Assembly (NCBI GenBank): GCA_002439755.1
Contig: DJPH01000024.1
Location: forward strand, 977 to 36,577
Source: Prevotellaceae bacterium UBA6417
Lineage (GTDB): Bacteria > Bacteroidota > Bacteroidia > Bacteroidales > Bacteroidaceae
Length of the DNA: 35,601 nt
Direction: 5' to 3'
Shown: positions 25,818 through 33,132 of the stretch, in pieces
Position numbering within the stretch: position 1 is the first letter of the stretch
Layout of the letters: the number at the start of each line of letters is the position of its first letter
The notes under the pieces: model-generated
Database searches by the model: none
Seen by the model: the letters and a program-made list of their open reading frames with translations, nothing else
Told to the model about the DNA's origin: nothing
Program-made: the position numbers and the translations under genes

Positions 25818-27107
25818 TTAATATCTAAATGAATTGAGGTTGATGATGTCGTCGGGCGAACTGACGGCCTCGACGGGCTGCCATGTGCGCACGTGTATCT
25901 GCGGATGGGACTCGTCGGAAAAGTCCCATGCAAGGAAAAGGTAGCCCTCGTCGGAATAGTTCTTACCGGATTTGTTTTGGGAGTTCCACACCTGTTTGAG
26001 CGTTACGCCGTAGATATAGGGCTTTTCCTTGTCTTGCACTACGGTGACGCCGTTGTAGTCGAAATCGAGCTGGATGTATTTGTTGGCCTTGAACACGCGT
26101 TCAAGGTTTTTGATGTATTCGGCCTTGTTCTGCTTGCGGTAGACCACGTTTTTAGACATGGTCATCTTGCCAAGGTCGCTTTTATGGCGGGTGGCCACGC
26201 GTATGACACGTCCGGTGATGATGAGGGCGTTGTTGTCGAAGATTTGTTCGATGGCCTTGAGGTTTTTCTCGATGTAGTAGTTGCGATAGTTTTCGACAAA
26301 GGCGAGGATGGTGCGGCGGCGTGCCTCGTCCTTGACCTCGCTGCCGCCTGCGGCCGACATGATGCGGTTGTAGGTGGTCTTTTCTGCGGCAAAACGCACG
26401 GCGGTGATGTAGCCTCGACTGTTGAAGCTGATGCTGAGCGAACGGTTGAGGTCGCCCTTGTAGCTGTCGGAGCGGGTGATGCGCACGGGTATGTCGCGCA
26501 CGTTGTATTCGGACACATCGCGCAGGCAATAGCAGAGATTGTTTTTGGCGGTACAGCTGAACTTGACGTTTTCCCACGTGTTCGCGAGCCCGGTATGGGC
26601 CGTCTCGGTGATGGATATGCCGGAAAAGCTGATGGGGCGGCCGGCTTTCTGTGCCTTGTTGACGGCCGTAAGCAGCAATGAGAGGTTGCGCTCCATGGTG
26701 CTCTTTAGCGAAGGCTCGGACAGGCCGTCGCGAAAGCGGAATCTTACGGTGTCGGGAACCGTGGAAGACGCGGCAGGCGTATCGGAAGATGCGGGCGATG
26801 CCGCCCAGGCCTTTTTGCGCACATACATGAATATGCAGAACTTGCCGGAAGAGGTTTTCCTATTCAACTCTTTGACATGCGGCTGCAAGGTGTGAAGGGG
26901 GACAGAGGTTTTGTTGTACATCTTGACCAAACGCACAAGGCGTCTTTCAGCTTCGCTACGCGCCGAATCTTCGGAGGCATGGTAGACGTTGACATAGAGA
27001 TAATTGCCGTCGGAACGGATCTGGTCTATCCGGTCGATGACGCTCTGGGCCGATGTGCCGATAACGGAGACGGCCCATATGGACAATGCTGACAGTATGC
27101 GTTTCAT
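25818..27107 (-). CDS. Exported protein with a C-terminal NTF2-like domain
   Basis: A 429-residue protein. Signal peptide 1-20 (V-I-G-T-S-A-Q). The middle part (about 25-255) includes a Ser/Ala/Pro linker at 102-118 and is not recognised. Residues about 265-410 look like an NTF2/SnoaL-type fold: helix F-V-E-N-Y-R-N-Y-Y-I-E-K-N-L, then I-E-Q-I-F-D-N-N-A-L-I-I-T-G-R, a second helix Y-I-K-N-L-E-R-V-F and long strands including G-V-T-L-K-Q-V-W. No catalytic site is evident. The start at 27107 gives a clean signal peptide; an in-frame ATG at 27326 runs through the kinase gene and is rejected. It lies 11 bases after the kinase gene and is probably its periplasmic partner (inference). Confidence 0.68.
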   Translation of the reverse strand: MKRILSALSIWAVSVIGTSAQSVIDRIDQIRSDGNYLYVNVYHASEDSARSEAERRLVRLVKMYNKTSVPLHTLQPHVKELNRKTSSGKFCIFMYVRKKAWAASPASSDTPAASSTVPDTVRFRFRDGLSEPSLKSTMERNLSLLLTAVNKAQKAGRPISFSGISITETAHTGLANTWENVKFSCTAKNNLCYCLRDVSEYNVRDIPVRITRSDSYKGDLNRSLSISFNSRGYITAVRFAAEKTTYNRIMSAAGGSEVKDEARRRTILAFVENYRNYYIEKNLKAIEQIFDNNALIITGRVIRVATRHKSDLGKMTMSKNVVYRKQNKAEYIKNLERVFKANKYIQLDFDYNGVTVVQDKEKPYIYGVTLKQVWNSQNKSGKNYSDEGYLFLAWDFSDESHPQIHVRTWQPVEAVSSPDDIINLNSFRY

Positions 27108-27118
27108 GGTTGTATCTA

Positions 27119-28606
27119 TTAATCGCCTATGATGATATATTCTATTTTCGTGCCGTTGCGAAACCAGTTGCCGGAGACGAGCCTGCCGTTGATGTATTCG
27201 CCGACAAGACGGTCGCCGCTTTGGGCGGTATGGTCGCCGTCGAGACTGCTGTCGATGGGGTGTGATGTCTTGAAGGTCATGGTGCCGTGTCCGTGGGGAT
27301 GCCCGTCTTTCAAGGCTCCCTGCCACAGGGCATAGCCCAGATCGTGGATGTCGGAATGTTCGGGCTCTTCCGCCGGCGCGGCTGTGCGGGCCGCATGCCG
27401 CCCCACGGCAGATGACCGCTCGGAAGAGGGCACCGAGGACGATGAGCCGCGTCGGGAGGGCCGACGGGAAGCGGCGGCTTCGGACTTTCGGGCGTTGGGC
27501 GTGTCGGCCGGACGATTGACGTTGGGCGTGTCGGCCGGAGGCGCCGTGGGCTGCGAAACGTAGCTGCGGTGGAAAAGGCTGAAACTGTAGCGGCCGGCCG
27601 ACGCGAGAAGCACTAACAGCAACAGCAGGCCACTGTAACGCAGCAGACGGACGGAAGGCACACGACGGCGCGGAGCGGTCGGGGCTATGAGTTTTGTGGC
27701 ATTGCTGTCGGCCGCGGCTGTCAGGGGCACAAGACTGCGAAGCAGGTCGTCGGTGGAGGAGAACCTATGGTCGGCGTTTTTCTGCATGCACTTCATGACG
27801 AGCGCGCGGGTTTCGGCCGATATGGCCGACGGAAGATGACGGCCGATGAAATCGGAAGTCATGTCGGCGGCACGCACAGGCTTTTGGCCGGAAAGCATGA
27901 AGAAGAGTACGGCACCGAGGGCATAGATGTCGGCAGGAGGGCTGAAACTGGCGATGCCGGCATATTGTTCGACTGGGGCATAGCCATCGCTGCAACATGT
28001 GTTGACTTCGTGTGTGGCATGGCCGCCCGACTTGAAATGGAGCGACAGGCCGAAATCGATCAGCTTGGGTACATTGCCGGCTAACATGATGTTTTCGGGC
28101 TTGATGTCGAGATGCATCCTTTTGCGGCCGTGGAGGAAGGCAACGGCTGCGACCAATCGGGCAAAAACGGCCAGAGCAGCGTCTTCATTAAAGGGACCGT
28201 TGTTTTTAACATGCTCCTGCAATGTTTCGCGGCCTAAATATTCCATTACATAATAAGAGGTATGGTTGGCGTCAAAGACTTCGTTGACACGCACAATGCC
28301 TTCATGGGGCGGCAGACGCCGGAGCGATCTAGCTTCTTTTTGAAAATCGGCGCGGCATTTGTCGAAAGCCTCCCGCTGGACGGGACTCACTTCGACCGAA
28401 CCGTTGTCGTTGCGCGTGCAGATGGAAGACATGTAAAACTCCTTGATGGCATAATCTACCTTATGGACCATGTTGCCGTCGGCAAGCTCGCCAACGGCCT
28501 TATAGGTGATGCCGAAACCACCCTTGCCCAATACGGACACGATGCGGTATTTTCTCTTTCCGCCGGCAAGAAGCGCTCCTTGGGGTAGTGTATGGTGTAT
28601 TTCCAT
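27119..28606 (-). CDS. Hanks-type Ser/Thr protein kinase with one TM segment and a MORN-like C-terminus
   Basis: A 495-residue membrane kinase. Kinase domain about 20-295: Gly-rich loop G-K-G-G-F-G-I-T-Y (27-35), ATP-site K55 in Y-A-I-K-E-F, helix-C E91, catalytic loop H-L-D-I-K-P-E-N (165-172; D167, N172), D184-F-G. The usual HRD is HLD, so it is a non-RD kinase; all catalytic residues are present. One TM segment at about 321-340 puts the kinase inside the cell and the tail outside. The tail has a Pro/Ser/Ala/Arg-rich linker (350-412) and MORN-like units (Y-A-L-W-Q-G-A-L-K-D-G, V-G-E-Y-I-N-G). It lies 3 bases after the zinc-ribbon/FHA gene. No phosphatase gene is seen in the cluster. Confidence 0.92.
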   Translation of the reverse strand: MEIHHTLPQGALLAGGKRKYRIVSVLGKGGFGITYKAVGELADGNMVHKVDYAIKEFYMSSICTRNDNGSVEVSPVQREAFDKCRADFQKEARSLRRLPPHEGIVRVNEVFDANHTSYYVMEYLGRETLQEHVKNNGPFNEDAALAVFARLVAAVAFLHGRKRMHLDIKPENIMLAGNVPKLIDFGLSLHFKSGGHATHEVNTCCSDGYAPVEQYAGIASFSPPADIYALGAVLFFMLSGQKPVRAADMTSDFIGRHLPSAISAETRALVMKCMQKNADHRFSSTDDLLRSLVPLTAAADSNATKLIAPTAPRRRVPSVRLLRYSGLLLLLVLLASAGRYSFSLFHRSYVSQPTAPPADTPNVNRPADTPNARKSEAAASRRPSRRGSSSSVPSSERSSAVGRHAARTAAPAEEPEHSDIHDLGYALWQGALKDGHPHGHGTMTFKTSHPIDSSLDGDHTAQSGDRLVGEYINGRLVSGNWFRNGTKIEYIIIGD

Positions 28607-28609
28607 GGG

Positions 28610-29161
28610 TTACTGCAAGATTAATCGGGTTTTGCCTAACACAAGTGCAGTCCCTACAGACAGATAGACAGATTCGCCTTCGTTGACAGGGATGCCGCCC
28701 ACCAGCACAGGATTTTTTGCCTTCAAGACTTTCAACAGATATTGCGGCACATCGTTGTCGGACGCTTTGATTACATTGATTGATACCGACCGGCGGCTGA
28801 CGGTAGGGTCGTCTATCATTATATCCGAAGATACCAGGGCATCTTTGCGGCCTATATATTGCAGCCCGGCCTTTAAAGGATAAAGCGCAGGCTTGCGGAA
28901 GAAACCTTTCCTTTTTTCAACCAAACCGCCGATGGCCAGAGATTTTCGGCCGGCTTCGGCCTTGACCGGCCTGGTGGGCACGGGATCGTTGTCAGAGTCT
29001 GCCCCCGAACGGCTTCCGGGAAGAGGGAAACCCACGGCAAAAGCCTTGCCGCAATTACGGCACTCGTATTTATACCTGCCGGGCTTTAGGGCCTTGGCAA
29101 TCTTGAGCTCCGTGTGACAATGGGGACAGGTGACGGTCAATATGTCTTTTCCTTCTTTCAT
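28610..29161 (-). CDS. Zinc-ribbon and FHA-like domain protein
   Basis: A 183-residue soluble protein. Residues 12-37 hold a zinc ribbon (C12-P-H-C15 and C34-R-N-C37), followed by a disordered charged linker (45-75) and an FHA-like domain (about 93-183): Y-I-G-R-K-D near 102-107, T-V-S-R-R-S at 120-125, and a late G-G-I-P-V-N turn. FHA domains bind phosphothreonine peptides. Here the usual S-x-x-H is replaced by S-R-R-S, so phosphate binding may differ from the standard. It sits between the second FHA gene (14 bases) and the kinase (3 bases), so it is probably a substrate or reader of that kinase. Confidence 0.78.
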   Translation of the reverse strand: MKEGKDILTVTCPHCHTELKIAKALKPGRYKYECRNCGKAFAVGFPLPGSRSGADSDNDPVPTRPVKAEAGRKSLAIGGLVEKRKGFFRKPALYPLKAGLQYIGRKDALVSSDIMIDDPTVSRRSVSINVIKASDNDVPQYLLKVLKAKNPVLVGGIPVNEGESVYLSVGTALVLGKTRLILQ

Positions 29162-29175
29162 CCTATATTTTTATT

Positions 29176-29850
29176 TCAGGCATGCGACTTGCAAGCCGGA
29201 CACAACTGGTTATTCAAATCATATTCGGACAATGGCCGTCCGCACTTGGGACAAGCCAAAAGGTTTTGGATACGGTATGAAAGCTCCTGCAACCGTTCGT
29301 CACGGTTGTTGATCCATGCCACTAACAAACTAAGCACTGTGGTCATGACCGACATGGAACCTATCAGCAACATCATTTCGTCGGGAAAGAAAATGCGTAC
29401 AACCAACCCCAAAAGGCACGAAACGGTTCCGGGAATGAGACTGGACAACATGCGACGCTCTTTGATTTTCTTTTCCAGCAACCGGCGCTCGGCATAAAGC
29501 CTGCCGGCCTTTTCAAGCAAAAAACGGAATTCGGCCCGATAGTCATTGATGTTGTCTTCCAACAGATGATGGGCATAAAACGAAGCACCCATCGGCGTGG
29601 TATCGGAAAGCACAATGCGGGTAAACTCCTGTATCTCCTTACGCCCGACACGCACCAGCTGACCCGCGTCATCATAGATGTAGGTGCCGTTGGTGGAGCA
29701 TAAATCCTCAAGAATCCATCGGCCTGCCTCATCAATGGTGACACGCGCATGCTTAGCGCTGACTCTTTCTCCATTGATAGGAAACGGCTGGTTTCCAGCC
29801 TTGCCTATTTCAAAAACTTTCACTTCTCGGTTCAGAATATCACTCGACAA
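29176..29850 (-). CDS. FHA domain protein with two TM segments and a C-terminal zinc ribbon
   Basis: A 224-residue membrane protein, first gene of the twelve-gene cluster. FHA domain at about 10-85 with the binding-site residues present: S31-A-K-H34 (S-x-x-H) and S-T-N54-G. A charged, coiled-coil-like helix (105-132) leads into two TM segments (about 134-155 and 158-180), and the tail has a zinc ribbon (C200-P-K-C203, C217-P-A-C220). This topology puts both ends in the cytoplasm. It should bind phosphothreonine, probably on the kinase encoded two genes downstream or its substrates (inference). No clear promoter box is seen upstream; the best is an octamer with one mismatch at 29889-29896. Confidence 0.85.
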   Translation of the reverse strand: MSSDILNREVKVFEIGKAGNQPFPINGERVSAKHARVTIDEAGRWILEDLCSTNGTYIYDDAGQLVRVGRKEIQEFTRIVLSDTTPMGASFYAHHLLEDNINDYRAEFRFLLEKAGRLYAERRLLEKKIKERRMLSSLIPGTVSCLLGLVVRIFFPDEMMLLIGSMSVMTTVLSLLVAWINNRDERLQELSYRIQNLLACPKCGRPLSEYDLNNQLCPACKSHA

Positions 29851-29993
29851 GCATCCCCCAAACCTGACTTAACTACTTTTTTACATAACAAAAGAAGAGC
29901 GTGGGGAATCCACCCGTTACACGTCCCAACATTCTGAGGCCTTCACACAACCTATCCCGTAGAACGAGCAACACAGAGCCCACGCCATATTTA

Positions 29994-30103
29994 TACTTTA
30001 ATGGAAGGAATGTGCCACTCTAATGAAGTGATACATAGCGTTGCTCGCGCAATGCTACGTATCAACTCCATAGTGGCTCACTCTCGGCCATTACAGTTAA
30101 GTA
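29994..30103. ncRNA. Long imperfect hairpin, possible structured RNA
   Basis: From outside in: TACTT (29994-29998) with AAGTA (30099-30103); TAATGG (29999-30004) with CCATTA (30088-30093); then about 33 bases on each side (30012-30044 and 30049-30081) that pair with a few mismatches, bulges and G-T pairs, closing on the loop TCGC. It encodes no protein. A near-match -7 box (AAACTTTG, one mismatch) on the minus strand at 30124-30131 would start a transcript just before the outer stem. The rod shape with bulges recalls 6S-type RNAs, but this is speculative; strand is undecided. Confidence 0.35.
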
Positions 30104-30335
30104 CCACGAAGGCATCTACCTTGCAAAGTTTTGACGGGATTTTCTTTGAAAGTTGTGAAGTTTCAGAATGTCAACACTTAACGTAGTAAACGCTTTCTCA
30201 CATTGATATGTGCCCCACACCTCCCTTACTCCTCTCAACTGACGAATATCAGCATGGAACTCTGCAAATTTAAAAAGTTTTTCATGTCCACGCAAATTTA
30301 TCCGCAAAAATGTGATTATTAATCGGCTTTTATTT

Positions 30336-30373
30336 ACCAAAAAGGGGAGCTGCTCCGCAACGGAACAACTCCC
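30336..30373 (-). terminator. Rho-independent terminator of pckA
   Basis: On the minus strand GGGAGTTGTTCCG pairs with CGGAGCAGCTCCC (13 bp including two G-T pairs, 3-base loop), followed by CTTTTTGG. It lies 26 bases after the pckA stop codon. Confidence 0.85.
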
Positions 30374-30398
30374 AAAACAGAATGAACAAACTTTTCTT

Positions 30399-32003
30399 TT
30401 AGAGTTTCGGACCGGCAGCGACGAGTGCTTTTCCGGCTTCGTTTTTCTCGTATTTGTTGAAGTTTTTGATGAAACGGGCGGCCAAATCCTTGGCTTTTTC
30501 TTCCCACTGTGCAGGATCTGCATATGTATCGCGCGGATCAAGTATCTTGGGATCTACACCGGGCAGTTCTGTAGGAACTTCGAAGTTGAACAAGGGAATT
30601 GTCTTGGTGGGTGCTTTGTTGATACTGCCGTCGAGTATGGCGTCGATGATGCCACGGGTGTCACGGATGGAGATGCGTTTGCCTGTGCCGTTCCAACCGG
30701 TGTTGACCAAATAGGCTTTGGCACCGCTCTGCTCCATTCTCTTGACCAATTCTTCGGCATATTTTGTGGGATGAAGCTCGAGGAATGCCTGGCCGAAGCA
30801 TGCCGAGAATGTTGGTGTGGGTTCTGTGATGCCGCGCTCTGTACCGGCCAGTTTAGCGGTAAAGCCCGAGAGGAAATAGTATTTTGTTTGCTCGGGAGTA
30901 AGGATAGATACAGGAGGAAGCACTCCGAAAGCATCTGCACTCAGGAAGATCACTTGCTTGGCGGCAGGAGCAGCCGAAATGGGGCGCATGATGTTCTTGA
31001 TGTGATAGATTGGGTAAGACACACGTGTGTTTTCTGTCGTGCTCTTGTCAGCAAAGTCGATTTTTCCGTTTTTGTCTACTGTCACATTCTCCAAAAGAGC
31101 ATCGCGACGAATGGCATTGTAGATGTCGGGCTCGCTTTCTTTGTCAAGGTTGATTACTTTGGCATAGCAGCCGCCTTCGAAGTTGAATACGCCGTTGTCG
31201 TCCCATCCGTGTTCGTCGTCACCGATGAGCTTGCGCTTGGGGTCGGTTGAAAGGGTGGTTTTGCCGGTGCCCGAGAGGCCGAAGAAGATGGCGGTGTTTT
31301 CACCGTTCATGTCGCAGTTGGCAGAGCAGTGCATGGAGGCGATGCCTTTGAGGGGCAGATAGTAGTTCATCATAGAGAACATACCTTTTTTCATTTCACC
31401 GCCATACCAGGTGTTGATGATGACCTGCTCTTTGGTTGTTACATTGAATACTACGGCGGTCTCGGAGTTCAGGCCAAGCTCTTTGTAGTTTTCTACTTTT
31501 GCTTTTGAAGCGTTATATACGATGAAGTCGGGTTCCTGATCGAATTCCTCCTGATTTTTTGGACGAATGAACATGTTAGTCACAAAGTGAGCCTGCCATG
31601 CCACTTCCATGATAAAGCGCACTTTCATGCGAGTGTCCTTATTGGCACCGCAAAAGCCATCAACTACATACAGCTTTTTGTTGGACAATTCTTTCTTGGC
31701 TATTTCCTTAACGGCAGCCCAAGCTTCTTTTGTAGCACGGTGGTTGTCGTTCTTGTATTCATCGGAAGTCCACCATACTGTATCATGGGAATTCTCGTCA
31801 TCGACAATAAATTTGTCTTTTGGGGAGCGGCCGGTATATACTCCGGTCATAACATTGATAGCACCAAGCTCAGTTTCCTGGCCTTTGTCAAATCCGGTAA
31901 GGCCTTTTTGCGTCTCTTCGTTGAACAATACTTCATAGGAAGGATTGTAGAGTATCTCCTTGACACCGGTGATACCATACTTTTCTAAATCTTTAGCTCG
32001 CAT
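30399..32003 (-). CDS. pckA: Phosphoenolpyruvate carboxykinase (ATP type)
   Basis: A 534-residue cytoplasmic enzyme that interconverts oxaloacetate + ATP with phosphoenolpyruvate + CO2 + ADP. Visible signatures: T-G-R-S-P-K-D-K-F near 57-65, N-T-W-Y-G-G-E-M-K-K-G at 197-207 (metal and substrate site), P-loop G-L-S-G-T-G-K-T-T at 242-250 with K248, and kinase-2-like G-D-D-E-H-G-W at 261-267. Full family length. In gut Bacteroidales the enzyme usually runs in the CO2-fixing direction to make oxaloacetate for succinate formation (family knowledge). Single gene with its own promoter-like box at 32065-32072 and a good terminator. Confidence 0.97.
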   Translation of the reverse strand: MRAKDLEKYGITGVKEILYNPSYEVLFNEETQKGLTGFDKGQETELGAINVMTGVYTGRSPKDKFIVDDENSHDTVWWTSDEYKNDNHRATKEAWAAVKEIAKKELSNKKLYVVDGFCGANKDTRMKVRFIMEVAWQAHFVTNMFIRPKNQEEFDQEPDFIVYNASKAKVENYKELGLNSETAVVFNVTTKEQVIINTWYGGEMKKGMFSMMNYYLPLKGIASMHCSANCDMNGENTAIFFGLSGTGKTTLSTDPKRKLIGDDEHGWDDNGVFNFEGGCYAKVINLDKESEPDIYNAIRRDALLENVTVDKNGKIDFADKSTTENTRVSYPIYHIKNIMRPISAAPAAKQVIFLSADAFGVLPPVSILTPEQTKYYFLSGFTAKLAGTERGITEPTPTFSACFGQAFLELHPTKYAEELVKRMEQSGAKAYLVNTGWNGTGKRISIRDTRGIIDAILDGSINKAPTKTIPLFNFEVPTELPGVDPKILDPRDTYADPAQWEEKAKDLAARFIKNFNKYEKNEAGKALVAAGPKL

Positions 32004-32064
32004 ATCTTTGAATGTTTGGTTAAAATGTTTCTGCCTTTTGTTGTCTGCACTGTTTGCAGCGCAA

Positions 32065-32072
32065 CAAAATTA
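32065..32072 (-). promoter_or_regulatory. -7 box TAATTTTG for pckA
   Basis: The minus strand reads TAATTTTG, a full match to TAnnTTTG, 61 bases before the ATG of pckA. The -33 region is poorly conserved. Confidence 0.45.
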
Positions 32073-32245
32073 CGATTTGTTTTATGTACCGTTGCAGCAT
32101 TTTTGCGCGGGGATGCCGCCACGGCTCTTTGATTAAGTATTTTTTAATGGAACCACCGGAAAACGAATGTTTTTGCCATGTGTTCTTTGCATTCACACAG
32201 TGCATTATATTTCCGCCGCCGGAGGGTTTTAAGTTTTAAAAACCG

Positions 32246-32253
32246 TACCTTTG
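32246..32253 (+). promoter_or_regulatory. -7 box TACCTTTG for the SGNH hydrolase gene
   Basis: TACCTTTGC fits TAnnTTTG and lies 18 bases before the ATG at 32272. This rules out the TTG at 32251 as a start, because it would lie within the promoter. Confidence 0.55.
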
Positions 32254-32271
32254 CAGCAAGAATTTAATGAC

Positions 32272-33117
32272 ATGACAATGAAACTGAAATTTATTTTTAT
32301 GGCACTTTTCCTGTCTTTGTCGCCCTTTGCGGCAAGTGAGAACATCGATTACGGCAATCCGACGGCCATTCTTTCACGCCGCCCCATCTTTTGCAACATT
32401 TTTCATTCATGGGGCTTCATCGGCGATTCGCTGGCAAGCGGTGAACATGAAAGCAGGGACGAGAAAGGCAAAAAACATTATCACGACCTTTACGAATACT
32501 CTTGGGGACAGCGCATGTGCGCCGCCATGGGAGTGAAAGGCGACAACTATTCGCAAGGAGGAGAAACGGCTCGGGGATGGATACGCAATTTCTGGAACAC
32601 TCCTAAAAATCACAATCACAACATTGATGCGAAACAGAGCCCAAAGCAAGCTTACATCATTGCTTTAGGCGTAAACGACCAAAGACTGAAAATTCCTGTA
32701 GGCCAAGTTGACAAAGACATTGACATGAGTGATTTCAACAAGAATGCTGATACGTTTTCTGGTTGTTACGGTGGCATTATCCAGCGCGTACGCAGCATTT
32801 CACCCGATTCCAAGATTTTTGTAGTAACCGATCCGGGCAGAGCCGAAAGCCGGGTAAGAGGCGATTACAACGATGTGATTCGCAAAATGGCTGAAAAGTT
32901 CAAGGGCGTCTATCTTATTGATTTGGAAAAAGACATGGACAAGCTTTACAAACCAGGCACGGATTTCCGAAACCGCTTTTTTCTGGGCGGCCACATGAAT
33001 GCCATGGGATATGAATATACAGCATGGCTTTTCATGACCTATATCGACCGCATCATTGAGCAGCATCCCGACGATTTCAGGCAAGCTGCCTTTATAAGGA
33101 CGCCCTACAAATATTAA
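32272..33117 (+). CDS. Exported SGNH/GDSL-family hydrolase
   Basis: A 281-residue protein with a signal peptide (about 1-22, S-P-F-A-A-S-E). SGNH blocks are visible: block I G-D-S-L-A-S-G-E with nucleophile S53, block II around N-Y-S-Q-G-G-E-T-A (G97), block III L-G-V-N-D with N135, and the catalytic His in G-G-H-M-N (H241), where a Gly replaces the more usual Asp three residues earlier. Such enzymes remove acyl or acetyl groups from carbohydrates or lipids; the substrate here is not evident. ATG 32272 is chosen from promoter position; ATG 32278 is also possible. It stands alone, diverging from pckA and converging on cysS (15 bases apart). Confidence 0.85.
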   Translation: MTMKLKFIFMALFLSLSPFAASENIDYGNPTAILSRRPIFCNIFHSWGFIGDSLASGEHESRDEKGKKHYHDLYEYSWGQRMCAAMGVKGDNYSQGGETARGWIRNFWNTPKNHNHNIDAKQSPKQAYIIALGVNDQRLKIPVGQVDKDIDMSDFNKNADTFSGCYGGIIQRVRSISPDSKIFVVTDPGRAESRVRGDYNDVIRKMAEKFKGVYLIDLEKDMDKLYKPGTDFRNRFFLGGHMNAMGYEYTAWLFMTYIDRIIEQHPDDFRQAAFIRTPYKY

Positions 33118-33132
33118 GTCTCTGACGAATCC

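Larger units (their letters stand above)
29851..30398. other. 548-base intergenic region between the signalling cluster and pckA
   Basis: No convincing gene on either strand; the short open frames here lack signals or family likeness. It holds a long imperfect hairpin (29994-30103) and the pckA terminator (30336-30373). It must also contain the promoter of the minus-strand cluster starting at 29850, though no perfect TAnnTTTG box was found there. Confidence 0.6.

Noticed and set aside
25893..26681. 262-codon open frame on the plus strand
   Set aside because: Antisense to the NTF2-like protein gene; Val/Gly-rich shadow translation with no start signal or family likeness.
30012..30081. Possible tRNA in the intergenic hairpin
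   Set aside because: No cloverleaf, no T-loop GTTCGANTC-type sequence and no acceptor stem; the pairing is a single long rod.
30001..30186. 61-codon open frame on the plus strand
   Set aside because: It runs through the long hairpin and shows no signal peptide or motif; the RNA structure explains the conservation-like pattern better.
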